Shown here: positions 38,506 through 47,293 of the stretch, in pieces
How positions within the stretch are numbered: position 1 is the stretch's first letter
Layout of the letters: the number at the start of each line of letters is the position of its first letter
DNA from: Chromatocurvus sp964613795
Lineage (GTDB): Bacteria; Pseudomonadota; Gammaproteobacteria; Pseudomonadales; Halieaceae
Direction: 5' to 3'
Length of the DNA stretch: 64,000 nucleotides
Assembly: GCA_964613795.1 (NCBI GenBank)
Contig: CAZTJR010000015.1
Location: forward strand, 5,225 to 69,224
Position numbers and translations under genes: made by a program
The notes under the pieces: generated by a model
Databases searched by the model: none
What the model saw: only the letters and a program-made list of their open reading frames with translations
Told to the model about the DNA's origin: nothing

Positions 38506-39522
38506 ATGCAGCGAGCTCAACATCACGGTTTCATCGCCTTCCTGCGCCAGTGCGGCCTCAACACGGCACTGTGTTTTTCCGCTGCCTTGCTGGCTGCTGC
38601 CCTGCAGAGTCAGGCCGCTGGCGCAGAGACCGAAAACCCGAAAACCCCCTGGAACTGGTCTGACGAGTACGTGAAAAGCCAGGTGAATCAGGTGCGCGCC
38701 GGCAGAAACCTCAATCCGGACAGCTGGCCAGGCGGTGCGAAGGTGGCGGTACTGCTTTCCTACGACGTGGATAATGAAACCGTGATGGGGTTGCGTACGG
38801 GCGAAATCAGCATCGGAGCGCTATCGCAGGGACAGTACGGCCACCGCGTGGCGCTGCCGCGAGTGGTCAGTCTGATGGATGAGAATGACATTCCGGCAAC
38901 GTTCTTTTTCCCGGCCTGGAGCCTGAAGATTGCGCCCGAGCAGGCGGATCTGATCAATGCCTCCGGACAGCATGAAATTGCCGTCCACGGCTGGATTCAT
39001 GAACTGAACACGGCGCTGGACGCAGAGACAGAAGAGAGACTGCTGCGCCAGGCGACGGATGAGATAGAGGCGATCAGCGGCCGTCGGCCTGTAGGCTATC
39101 GGGCGCCGTCCTGGAATCACAGCCCCGATACCCTCGATATTGTGCGCAGAATGGGATTCCTGTACGAGAGTTCCCTGATGCATGACGATCGCCCCTATGA
39201 ACTGCTGCAGGACGGTGAGCCGACGGGCATGGTGGAGCTCCCGGTGGAGTGGATTCTCGACGATGCGCCGCTTCTCAATCCCCTCGGCAACCGCTACATG
39301 AATCCGCGGGATGTCATGCAGGTGTGGATCGACGAATTCGACAAGGCCTGGGAGGAGGGAACGATGTTTCTGCTGACCCTGCACCCGCATGTCATTGGTC
39401 ATCGGTCACGTATCGTCGCACTGGAAGGCCTCATACAGCATATCAAGGCGAAAGGTGGCGTCTGGTTCGGCACCCACGAGGCGGCCGCCCGCTATGTGCG
39501 GGCTCAGGCCGGGATGGATTGA
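38506..39522 (+). CDS. Polysaccharide deacetylase-family protein, exported
   Basis: 338 residues with signal peptide (hydrophobic LNTALCFSAALLAAALQSQA). NodB-homology fold with the metal triad Asp87/Asp89 region (SYDVDNET) and His161, His165 (HGWIHE), plus RAPSWNHSPDTLDI. This form resembles the PgdA/PuuE-like branch that includes Helicobacter peptidoglycan deacetylase and cyclic imidases; substrate could be glycan or a small cyclic amide. The start at 38506 is preceded by AAGGA at 7 bases. Between the SbcC-like gene and the convergent small oxygenase. Confidence 0.9.
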   Translation: MQRAQHHGFIAFLRQCGLNTALCFSAALLAAALQSQAAGAETENPKTPWNWSDEYVKSQVNQVRAGRNLNPDSWPGGAKVAVLLSYDVDNETVMGLRTGEISIGALSQGQYGHRVALPRVVSLMDENDIPATFFFPAWSLKIAPEQADLINASGQHEIAVHGWIHELNTALDAETEERLLRQATDEIEAISGRRPVGYRAPSWNHSPDTLDIVRRMGFLYESSLMHDDRPYELLQDGEPTGMVELPVEWILDDAPLLNPLGNRYMNPRDVMQVWIDEFDKAWEEGTMFLLTLHPHVIGHRSRIVALEGLIQHIKAKGGVWFGTHEAAARYVRAQAGMD

Positions 39523-39576
39523 AGTGCGGGCGGGCACCGCTGGCCCCATCGCGTTTTGCGCGTCCGTGGTGAGTCT

Positions 39577-39882
39577 TCAGCGATAGTGAGTCAGGGCAAA
39601 GCTCAGTAGCCAGCGGTTGCCGGACCGGATTCTCGATACTTCATGCCGGTACAGGTCCGGCCGGAACAGGACAATGCGCCCGAAAAGATTGAGAATACTG
39701 CGCTCGCAGAGAAAATCGCCGCCGGCCCTGGGTTTTACCAGCACGAGGTTGAGCTTGTAGAGGCGTCCTTCGGAGACCATGTCCAGATGCGGAGCTATCT
39801 GGTGGCCTTGCGAGTAATGGACGAGGTAGATGCTGAGACGTGGAGACTGAAAAAGCACCCTGTTTTTGACGTTTTCTGCCAT
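39577..39882 (-). CDS. Small 2OG-Fe(II) oxygenase-like protein
   Basis: 101 residues forming a minimal double-stranded beta-helix. Iron ligands are visible: HxD in APHLDMV, distal His in YRHEVSRI, and the Arg in SGNRWLLSF that would bind 2-oxoglutarate. About half the length of typical prolyl hydroxylases, but short versions of this kind exist in other Gammaproteobacteria as I recall. Substrate unknown. ATG at 39882 preferred to 39891, neither with a strong ribosome site. Followed on the same strand by nothing close; upstream gene is a small membrane protein 107 bases away. Confidence 0.75.
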   Translation of the reverse strand: MAENVKNRVLFQSPRLSIYLVHYSQGHQIAPHLDMVSEGRLYKLNLVLVKPRAGGDFLCERSILNLFGRIVLFRPDLYRHEVSRIRSGNRWLLSFALTHYR

Positions 39883-39989
39883 AGCGCGCAAGCACGTGTG
39901 TGTGAATGTGCAACACTATTGTCCGGGACATGTCCGCTAATTGAAAGTGCCGTCGGATGCTCGCGCGATTGAGCCGGTCTGCGTGCGTC

Positions 39990-40259
39990 TCACGTCATGG
40001 CCCAGCCCATCAAGGCAACACCCATCACGCCACGCAACGCGCTGCCCACGATGCGGCCACGCATGAGCCCCTGGATCGTGGATAATAGCAGGGCGATCCC
40101 GAAAAGCAGCGTCGTCCAGTCCAGAACGCCATTGACGCCTGCACTGGCGCCGAGACCGCCGAAGAAATGGCCTAGTGCGGGGGGAATTCCCGCGAGAAAA
40201 CTGCCCACGCTTTCTCCTGCGGACCGCAGAAAGTCACCGGACTGCGCGCTTGCATCCAT
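39990..40259 (-). CDS. Small two-TM protein, unknown
   Basis: 89 residues with two hydrophobic segments (about 21-40 and 50-85; LDWTTLLFGIALLLSTIQGL then VGSALRGVMGVALMGWAM). Gly/Ser/Ala-rich N-terminal part. GAGGT lies 7 bases before the ATG at 40259, supporting translation. No family recognised. On the same strand, 107 bases ahead of the oxygenase gene, so the two may be co-transcribed. Confidence 0.6.
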   Translation of the reverse strand: MDASAQSGDFLRSAGESVGSFLAGIPPALGHFFGGLGASAGVNGVLDWTTLLFGIALLLSTIQGLMRGRIVGSALRGVMGVALMGWAMT

Positions 40260-40532
40260 TGCTCTACCTCGTTTGGCCGACAGCCAAGGCACAAGGGCCT
40301 TGCCAGATCCCGACTAGCTTACACCGACTTTGAGCGGGCGCGGACAGTTGCTGGTCATCCATGGCATCGGCGTTCCGATAATCGGGACAGCGCTCGCCAG
40401 GGTCGTTATGCTGCTGGCTGCCAGCGCTGCCGCGAATAAAGGCAGTCACAGGTTATCGATGGCACGCCGCGAGGACGCCACCGTGATTGTCGCCGGCAGA
40501 CACAGAACGCAGACAGCAGAAGGAGATGGCCG

Positions 40533-41363
40533 ATGATGAGAATGCCCGGGTGCAGGCTGCCGTTGCTCGCACTGACAGTGCTGCTGACGATCGTGCCGAG
40601 GCAAGCGGCGGTTGCGACTGAGGCCGTCGCACCCTATGTCGTTACCACCCGTGAGGATGTGCAGCGCATGCTGGCTCTCGCGTCTGTCGGGCCGGGCGAC
40701 TTTCTCATCGACCTGGGGTCGGGTGATGGCCGTATTCCAATTGCCGCCGCGGAGCAGGGCGCGCTTGCCGCGGGTATTGAAATCGATTCTGATCTCGTGA
40801 GCATGGCACGAGACAATGCCGCACGGGCGGGCCTTGGCGATCGGGTGCATTTCCGGATAGATGACGTATTCACCACGCCGATTGCGCAAGCGAGCGTTGT
40901 CACGCTGTACCTGATGCCCGAGGTGAATCTGCAGCTGCGACCTCGTCTGCTGTCAGAATTGGAGCCCGGCACCCGCGTTGTTTCCAACAGCTTCACCATG
41001 GGTGAGTGGGCCCCCGATGCGCATGTGTCGGGGCGCAGCAGCGGTGGTCTCCTGCTGTGGATCGTTCCGGACCGGATCGAGGGGCGCTGGCAGCTTGAGT
41101 CGTCGGGTGACGTGCTGCACATCAAGCAGCGTTTTCAGGAGATCGAGGTCACGCTGCGCAGCGGCGGCGCGGTTGAAGCCAGTGGCGTCGGTGCGCTTCG
41201 CGGCCGCCAGTTTTCCTGGGTGGGCAAGGACGTCGAGGGACGGTCCCTGCGCGCTGCCGCACGCCGGCAGGGCGAGGTGCTGTCTGGCGTTATCTGGCGC
41301 GAGGTGGACAGTGACGAGGGGCCGGAGCGCACCGCGTTCACTGCCCGCCGGCGCGACTCCTGA
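40533..41363 (+). CDS. Exported class-I SAM-dependent methyltransferase
   Basis: 276 residues. An apparent signal peptide (MMRMPGCRLPLLALTVLLTIVPRQAA) precedes a Rossmann methyltransferase: motif I DLGSGDGR (60-67), acidic residue in GIEID (83), motif II region RIDDVFT and LYLMPEVNL. A C-terminal extension (about 170-276) is beta-rich (GRWQLESSGD, LRGRQFSWVG), possibly a substrate-binding domain. AAGGAG lies 7 bases before the ATG. A periplasmic methyltransferase would need SAM outside the cytosol, so the leader may act as a membrane anchor with the enzyme facing inward, or the start may be mis-set; similar leader-bearing methyltransferases occur in other bacteria. Confidence 0.85.
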   Translation: MMRMPGCRLPLLALTVLLTIVPRQAAVATEAVAPYVVTTREDVQRMLALASVGPGDFLIDLGSGDGRIPIAAAEQGALAAGIEIDSDLVSMARDNAARAGLGDRVHFRIDDVFTTPIAQASVVTLYLMPEVNLQLRPRLLSELEPGTRVVSNSFTMGEWAPDAHVSGRSSGGLLLWIVPDRIEGRWQLESSGDVLHIKQRFQEIEVTLRSGGAVEASGVGALRGRQFSWVGKDVEGRSLRAAARRQGEVLSGVIWREVDSDEGPERTAFTARRRDS

Positions 41364-41604
41364 TCGGATAACGACGCGTTGGCGGCCGACACCAGCGGCG
41401 TTCCAGCAGAACGACGATCTCTCCCCCGGGTTCGAAAAGCTTCGGGTCCTTCCTGGAAATATTTTCCACGGCAGGGTCGATGGCATGCAGCATTAAATCC
41501 TCTTTCAGGGCGGGTGCAGGCATGCGGTCGCCGTTGGTGTGATCGTCGATCTGCAGGTCCGCCAGCAGACTTTGGTTGACCGCTGCCCGTGACACGTGAA
41601 TCAT
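41338..41604 (-). CDS. Small hypothetical protein, convergent with methyltransferase
   Basis: 88 residues. Codons look biased as in neighbouring genes (many CTG, GTC, ATC, GAC), and the protein reads like a real beta-strand protein (ENISRKDPKLFEPGGEIVVL). It overlaps the methyltransferase 3' end by 26 bases and fills the otherwise empty stretch 41364-41681. No clear ribosome site before the ATG, and no family recognised, so it is a moderate call. Confidence 0.5.
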   Translation of the reverse strand: MIHVSRAAVNQSLLADLQIDDHTNGDRMPAPALKEDLMLHAIDPAVENISRKDPKLFEPGGEIVVLLERRWCRPPTRRYPIRSRAGGQ

Positions 41605-41681
41605 TGATGCCCAACCCCGAACCGTGGATTCGCCTGACGCGTCACTCGAAAAATCGAATTAAGCTGCTCCAGGAGCCCGTA

Positions 41682-42302
41682 GTGGAAAACCACACACCTC
41701 GACGCTACAGCCGCAATCATCAGCGGGCGATGAAGTACCTGCTCGTTTCACTGGTGCTTGGCTTTTTGCTGATGGTGACTGCTGCCGGCTGGATGGTGAC
41801 CGCCTACAAACTATCTTCAACGAGGGAAGAGTTTCTCAGCCGCCAGATCCCGGATCGGCGCGAGGTCGCAAGCGTGGGTAATCTGCGTTCCCGGATTGCT
41901 GCGTTGGAACAGGATGTGCTGACCCTGCAGGAAGAAAAGGCGAGCCTGGTAAAGAATCGGATTCCCGATCTCAGTGCCATGACATTCGACGCGACGATGC
42001 CCATCGGCGAGGGTTACCTGAAGAACATCAGGTTCACGCAGACAGGTACCGAGACGGATAAAAAGTTCGAGTACTTTGCGATTCTGCAGAATGATGGTGA
42101 GCGCAGGATCACGCCGGATGTTGTCATTTATCTGTTCGACTCTCTGGGCATTCAGCTGGGAATGGCCAGGCTTTCGAGTACCGATATCACGCTGGAAAAG
42201 GCGGATGACGCACTGAACGCGGGAGAATCGCGATCCTATTTCAGTCAGATCGAGCTGATCCGCGAGCGCGACCCTGCCTATTTTCACATCGAAGTGAAGT
42301 GA
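41682..42302 (+). CDS. Membrane-anchored coiled-coil protein, unknown
   Basis: 206 residues. One TM (about 16-38; MKYLLVSLVLGFLLMVTAAG) after a basic N-terminus, then a coiled coil (LRSRIAALEQDVLTLQEEKA) and a beta-rich C-terminal domain of about 110 residues (KFEYFAILQNDGERRITPDV), probably periplasmic. Resembles bitopic inner-membrane proteins of unknown function. The start GTG at 41682 is chosen because AGGAG lies 6 bases upstream; the frame is open to an ATG at 41589 that lacks such a signal. Confidence 0.72.
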   Translation: MENHTPRRYSRNHQRAMKYLLVSLVLGFLLMVTAAGWMVTAYKLSSTREEFLSRQIPDRREVASVGNLRSRIAALEQDVLTLQEEKASLVKNRIPDLSAMTFDATMPIGEGYLKNIRFTQTGTETDKKFEYFAILQNDGERRITPDVVIYLFDSLGIQLGMARLSSTDITLEKADDALNAGESRSYFSQIELIRERDPAYFHIEVK

Positions 42303-42309
42303 ACGAAAC

Positions 42310-42324
42310 GCCAGCGCTGCTGGC
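42310..42324. terminator. Short hairpin after 41682-42302
   Basis: GCCAGC-GCT-GCTGGC directly after the stop codon, followed by TTGCC. Stem of 6, no real T run: weak candidate. Confidence 0.3.
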
Positions 42325-42488
42325 TTGCCTCCCGAAAGCCTGTGCCTGCTTACATCATCCGCGTAACGCCCTGGGGGCGTGCGCGCACCGATGGCCGGAC
42401 GTGGCGCTGCGTCCTTGATGCAGGCGAACCTGCGAATCTTGTGCTATGTTTTTCTGGCACCCCGCCCAACGCCAATCAAGGACGACCC

Positions 42489-45400
42489 ATGCGCAGTAAT
42501 TTTCTGGCCCGTATTTTCTCAGTTCTCGTGTTGTTTTTCTGTGGTGCCATAAGCGCTCAGCCGCTGACCACCGAGCAGATGGAACAGCTGACGTTCCGCC
42601 ACATCGGCCCGGTGGGGAACCGGCTTATCGCGGTGACCGGTATCGCCGGCGATCCGATGATCTATTACGTCGGCGCCGCATCCGGGGGAATCTGGAAGAC
42701 CACCGATGGGGGGTTGAACTGGCAGCCGGTGTTCGACGAACAGCGCGTACATTCCATCGGTGCGCTGGCGCTGGCGCCCAGTGATCCCGAGGTCGTTTAC
42801 GCGGGGACCGGTGAGTCATTTATCCGCTCCAACGTGTCCATCGGCAACGGCGTGTGGCGATCCACGGATGGCGGCGCCCACTGGACGCACGTCGGGCTCG
42901 AGAAAACGGGCCGCATAAGCCGGATTGTGGTGCACCCGGACGATCCCGACACGGCTTATGTAGCAGCTCTGGGGCACGGCTATACGCCGCAGCAGGAGCG
43001 CGGCATCTACAAAACCACCGACGGTGGGAAAACCTGGACACAGGTACTGCACGTCGATAATGAGACGGGTGCCTCGGATCTCGTCATGGATCCGTTCAAC
43101 CCCCGTATTCTGTTCGCCGGCATGTGGTCGCTGGAGCTGCGACCCTGGACGAGAACCAGCGGTGGTCCGGGGGGCGGCATCTACAAATCGCTGGATTCCG
43201 GCGCCACCTGGACAAAGCTCGAAGGCAATGGACTACCGGAGGGCGAGGTAGGAAAGATTGCGCTGGCCATGACCCCGGCGCAGCGCGGTCGGCTCTATGC
43301 CCTGATTGAGACAGGCGATGGCATCCCGCTGGATGGCGAGCCAACGAATACGGGTGAACTTTGGCGTTCAGAGGATCGCGGCAACACTTTCGAACTGATC
43401 AACTCGGACCGCGACCTGACCGGGCGCGGGGCCTATTACACTCGCCTCGCGGCCTCTCCGGACAACGCCAACGAGACCTACTTCTTCTCTGCGGCCTACA
43501 CCACCAGCATTGACGGCGGCAGAACGACGACCAACGCGGCCCCGGGTGAGGCGCCGAACTGGGATCACCACGAAATGTGGATCGATCCGACGAACGGCGA
43601 TCGGCAGATCGTTGTGGGTGACGGTGGACTTGCCGTCAGCCGAAATCGGGGGAAGTCGTGGCATCGCGTACAGCTGCCCGTGGCGCAGCTTTATCACGTC
43701 ACGACAGATACGGCAGTGCCCTACAACGTATTGACCAACCGGCAGGATGGCCCATCGATGAAGGGACCCAGCCGCAGCCGCTCGAGCAGCTTCTTTGGAG
43801 CATTCATAGGCTCGGGTCTCTGGCATGATGTGGGGGGCGGTGAGAGCGGCTTTGCCACGCCGGACCCCACAGACCCCAATATCGTCTGGTCCAGCGCCTC
43901 AGGCTATGGCGCGCTGGGCGGAGTGGTCGTGCGGTATGACGAGCGCAACGGGCAGTTCCGCCAGGTCGAGGTGTGGCCGGAGCTGACCACCGGCATGCCG
44001 GCCGCGGACGTAAAGTATCGCTTTCAGTGGACTTTTCCGCTGCTGATTTCCCCACACGACAGCGATACGGTCTATGTCGCCAGCCAGTACGTGCATCGGA
44101 CGACCAACGGCGGTCAGTCCTGGGAGGTTGTCAGCCCTGACCTGAGTCTTGACGACGACAGCAAGCAACAGTTTTCCGGCGGACTGACCGGCGACAACAT
44201 CGGTGTCGAGTACGCCAACGTGGTTTACGCGCTGGATGAGTCGCCGCTGAAACAGGGCCTGCTGTGGGCAGGCACCAATGACGGCCTGATCCACGTAAGT
44301 CAGGATAATGGCGCCAACTGGAGCAATGTCACAGGCGGTATTCCCGACATGCCAGCCTACGGTGCGGTGCGCAACATCGAGGCCTCGGAGCACGACGAGG
44401 GAACGGCCTACATCACGGTGGACGCGCACGAGATGGGCGACTTCGCTCCCTATGTTTACAGGACCCGGGATTACGGCAAGTCATGGCAAAAGATCACCGC
44501 GGGCATCGAGGACAGTCCGCTGAGCTATGCCCGGATGATCAAGGAAGACCCGATCAATCCCGCGCTTCTGTACCTGGGCACAGAAAACGCGCTGTACTTT
44601 TCCCTGGACGCAGGCGGTAACTGGCAGTCACTCATGACCAACCTGCCTTCAAGTCCGATGTACTGGATGGACATACCGGAGCACTTTAACGATCTGGTGG
44701 TCGGTACCTATGGCCGGGGAATCTGGATTCTCGACGACCTGACGCCCCTGCAGCAGTTCAGCGACGACGTCGCCTCATCCCCGCTGTACCTGTTCGATCC
44801 CAAGGATGCCTACCGTCTGCAGCCGGTATCGATGGTGATGCAGTTTTTCAAGGAGGCCTCTTTCGGCGATGACCCGCCCAAGGGCACCTCGCTCCATTAC
44901 TGGCAGTCAGAAGAGCGGGAGGAGGGCGTGTCTCTGGTCATTGCCAACGCACAGGGTGAGACCGTACGCACTATCGAACACACGGGTGAAACGGGTATGA
45001 ACCGCGTCTGGTGGGACTTCAAGGAGGATCCGACAACGGAGATAGTCCTGCAGACCCGACCGATTTATGCGGACTGGTATCCCATGAAGGAAGACGGAAC
45101 GCGCGAGTCGCTGGTCAAGCCCCTGTCACTCATGGCAAGCCCGGGCCTGTATTCGGTGACCCTGAAGACCGATGACGTTGAGCAGACGCAGCGCTTCGAA
45201 CTGCTGAAAGATCCCAACACCGAGGGCAGCCTTGAGGATATTCGGCAACAGAAGGCGCTGCTGGATCGCATCCGGGCCGACTTTCAGGAAATCTCTCTGG
45301 CGGTCAACGAGGCGGAAAGCCTGCGCCGGCAGCTTCGCGACCTGATGCCGCTGGTCGGCGACGACATGCAAGAGGACGTGAAGGCGGTGGATAAAGCCGT

Positions 45401-45692
45401 GACTGAAATCGAGAACCGGATGCTGCAACTCAAGCACACAGGCAAGGGCCAGGATGCAATTCGCCTTCCCGGCATGCTCCTGGAAAAGTTGGCCTATCTG
45501 GCATCGACCGTCGCCATTGCGGACTTCAGGCCCGCGGATCAGTACATCGACGTCTTCGACAAGCTGCATCAGGAATGGCTTGAGGTGCAGCAGGCCTGGG
45601 CGGCGGTAAAACGCGAAGAGGTCGCCTCACTGCGCCAGGCAATGCGGGACAGAGAGGTAGGGCCGCTGGTCGTCAGAACCGATCAGCAGTGA
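42489..45692 (+). CDS. Very large secreted BNR/sortilin-type beta-propeller protein 3
   Basis: 1067 residues with signal peptide (MRSNFLARIFSVLVLFFCGAISA). Third member of the same family: BNR repeats (WKTTDGGLNW, WRSTDGGAHW, YKTTDGGKTW, YKSLDSGATW, WRSEDRGNTF, VSQDNGANW, YRTRDYGKSW, FSLDAGGNW), propeller-closing motif GTYGRGIWILDD, an FnIII-like part (GLYSVTLKTDDVEQTQRF) and a helical C-terminal tail (QQKALLDRIRADFQ). AAGGA 8 bases before the ATG. About 9.5 kb from the other two, on the same strand. Expected outside the cell or in the periplasm; function not established for the family. Confidence 0.9.
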   Translation: MRSNFLARIFSVLVLFFCGAISAQPLTTEQMEQLTFRHIGPVGNRLIAVTGIAGDPMIYYVGAASGGIWKTTDGGLNWQPVFDEQRVHSIGALALAPSDPEVVYAGTGESFIRSNVSIGNGVWRSTDGGAHWTHVGLEKTGRISRIVVHPDDPDTAYVAALGHGYTPQQERGIYKTTDGGKTWTQVLHVDNETGASDLVMDPFNPRILFAGMWSLELRPWTRTSGGPGGGIYKSLDSGATWTKLEGNGLPEGEVGKIALAMTPAQRGRLYALIETGDGIPLDGEPTNTGELWRSEDRGNTFELINSDRDLTGRGAYYTRLAASPDNANETYFFSAAYTTSIDGGRTTTNAAPGEAPNWDHHEMWIDPTNGDRQIVVGDGGLAVSRNRGKSWHRVQLPVAQLYHVTTDTAVPYNVLTNRQDGPSMKGPSRSRSSSFFGAFIGSGLWHDVGGGESGFATPDPTDPNIVWSSASGYGALGGVVVRYDERNGQFRQVEVWPELTTGMPAADVKYRFQWTFPLLISPHDSDTVYVASQYVHRTTNGGQSWEVVSPDLSLDDDSKQQFSGGLTGDNIGVEYANVVYALDESPLKQGLLWAGTNDGLIHVSQDNGANWSNVTGGIPDMPAYGAVRNIEASEHDEGTAYITVDAHEMGDFAPYVYRTRDYGKSWQKITAGIEDSPLSYARMIKEDPINPALLYLGTENALYFSLDAGGNWQSLMTNLPSSPMYWMDIPEHFNDLVVGTYGRGIWILDDLTPLQQFSDDVASSPLYLFDPKDAYRLQPVSMVMQFFKEASFGDDPPKGTSLHYWQSEEREEGVSLVIANAQGETVRTIEHTGETGMNRVWWDFKEDPTTEIVLQTRPIYADWYPMKEDGTRESLVKPLSLMASPGLYSVTLKTDDVEQTQRFELLKDPNTEGSLEDIRQQKALLDRIRADFQEISLAVNEAESLRRQLRDLMPLVGDDMQEDVKAVDKAVTEIENRMLQLKHTGKGQDAIRLPGMLLEKLAYLASTVAIADFRPADQYIDVFDKLHQEWLEVQQAWAAVKREEVASLRQAMRDREVGPLVVRTDQQ

Positions 45693-45698
45693 CGGCCA

Positions 45699-45729
45699 GT
45701 CGATGACGCGCCCCTTCCGCGTCATCGAC
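45699..45729. terminator. Strong hairpin between convergent genes
   Basis: GTCGATGACGCG (45699-45710) and CGCGTCATCGAC (45718-45729): perfect 12-bp stem with a 7-base loop, flanked by a further GGCC/GGCC pair. It lies between BNR 3 (plus) and the ligase gene (minus), a good position for a bidirectional terminator, though without a T run. Confidence 0.6.
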
Positions 45730-45757
45730 TTGGCCGTAAACGGTGGGTTTGACGCGG

Positions 45758-47293
45758 TCATGTGGCGGTCTGATTTGCCAGCATGTCGCGCACGGCCTTG
45801 CGATTCAGCTTGCCGACCGGGGTTTTGGGAACAGCGTTAATGAAAACAACCCGGCGCGGTTTCTTGTAGCTGGCCAGTCGCTCACTGACGAAACCGATCA
45901 GCTCCGCCTCCGTCACCTGTTGACCTGGTGAGATGGCGACAGCCGCCGTGACGACTTCGACCCACTTCTCATCCCGGGTGCCGACAACGGAGCACTCAGC
46001 GACTGCGGGATGCTCCATCAGCACATCCTCCACCTCCCGGGGATAAACATTGTAGCCGCCGGTGATGATCATGTCCGAGGTGCGGTCTTTGATGTGCAGG
46101 AAGCCACGCTCATCCAGGGCGGCGATATCCCGAGTGCGAAGCCAGCCATCTTTCGTGAACATCTCGGCGTTCAGAGACTCCGCATTATAATAGCCGGCCA
46201 TCATTGAGGGCGCCCTGACCGCAATCTCGCCGGGTTCTCCACTCGGCACGTCGTTGCCGTCCGCGTTGATGAGGCGCAGGTCGACGTCCACGCAGGGTTT
46301 ACCGCAAGAGCCGAGCAGATCGGCCGTATGGTCTTCCGGTCTGAGAACCGTGATGCAGAGGGGGCATTCTGTCTGGCCATAGTATTGCCAGAATCGGTGC
46401 TGGCCCCACAGCGCCATGGCGTTCTCAATAACAGGGCGGGGCATTGGCGACGCGCCGTAGATTATCTGGCGCAGGGAAGAGACATCCGCCTGTTGGCAAT
46501 CCGGGTGTGCCAGCAGCATCTGCAGCATGGTCGGCACCAGGTTAATGGCCGTGATGCGTTCTCTGGCAATGAGCTGCAGAAAGGTGCCGGGATCAAAGGC
46601 TCGCATGACGACGGTTTTCGCGCCCCGTAACCAGAAAGGAAGCACAAACACTCCGCTGGCATGAATCAACGACGCAGCATGGAGCATGGCATCGTCATTT
46701 TCCACGTTGATCAGGTTCATCAGGACATTCCTGCAGATACCTGCATAGGACGCCTGGGTGTGCTGCGCCGCCTTGAGGGTGCCGGTAGTGCCCGAGGTGA
46801 ACAGCGTGAGAATGACGTCGTCCTCCCGGATAACGATCTCCGGAGCAGTTGTGGGTTGTGACTGCGCAAGGGTGCTCAGGCTATCGCCTTCCGTGACGGC
46901 GTCGACCAGGGTGTGACATTGAAGATCCGGTAGCAGCTGCTTGATTGCGCTGGCATGGTCGGCCAGCTCGGCGTCAAATACCAGGCATCGCGCACCGGTT
47001 TCCTGCAGCATGCGCACATGCTCCTGTACGGACAGTCGCGCGTTCAGTGGAACCCGGTTCAGGCCTGCCTTTACACAGGCGAAGTCCATCGGAACGCTCC
47101 ACGGTCCGTTGTTCATGAGCAGGGCGACCCGGGTATTCTGTTTTGCGCCTGTCGCGTGCAGTGCGTGCGCGAGCTGGCTGCTCAGATGGTCCACTTCCCT
47201 GAACGTGAAAGACTGGTCGTCATAGACTATCGCCAGTCTGTCTGGATAGTGTTTCGCGCCGCGGTTGATCAGTTCAAGTGTGGTGCACGTCAT
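45758..47293 (-). CDS. AMP-forming acyl-CoA synthetase
   Basis: 511 residues, ANL superfamily. Activates a carboxylic acid to acyl-AMP then acyl-CoA. Motifs: phosphate-binding LFTSGTTGTLKA (about 166-177), YYGQTECPL (A5), the hinge DRTSDMIITGGYNVYPREVE (A8) and the terminal catalytic Lys in PKTPVGKLNRK. Substrate (fatty or aromatic acid) cannot be told. AGGAG 7 bases before the ATG. Overlaps the crotonase gene by 4 bases (ATGA), so the two form an operon for acid activation and hydration or isomerisation. Confidence 0.93.
   Translation of the reverse strand: MTCTTLELINRGAKHYPDRLAIVYDDQSFTFREVDHLSSQLAHALHATGAKQNTRVALLMNNGPWSVPMDFACVKAGLNRVPLNARLSVQEHVRMLQETGARCLVFDAELADHASAIKQLLPDLQCHTLVDAVTEGDSLSTLAQSQPTTAPEIVIREDDVILTLFTSGTTGTLKAAQHTQASYAGICRNVLMNLINVENDDAMLHAASLIHASGVFVLPFWLRGAKTVVMRAFDPGTFLQLIARERITAINLVPTMLQMLLAHPDCQQADVSSLRQIIYGASPMPRPVIENAMALWGQHRFWQYYGQTECPLCITVLRPEDHTADLLGSCGKPCVDVDLRLINADGNDVPSGEPGEIAVRAPSMMAGYYNAESLNAEMFTKDGWLRTRDIAALDERGFLHIKDRTSDMIITGGYNVYPREVEDVLMEHPAVAECSVVGTRDEKWVEVVTAAVAISPGQQVTEAELIGFVSERLASYKKPRRVVFINAVPKTPVGKLNRKAVRDMLANQTAT

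Noticed and set aside
39577..39882. Truncated prolyl hydroxylase pseudogene
   Set aside because: All iron and 2-oxoglutarate ligands are present and no remains of an N-terminal half are found upstream; better read as a short but complete family member.
40330..40536. 68-codon plus-strand frame ending in the methyltransferase start
   Set aside because: TTG start, no ribosome site, no family; the overlap with the next ATG is probably accidental.
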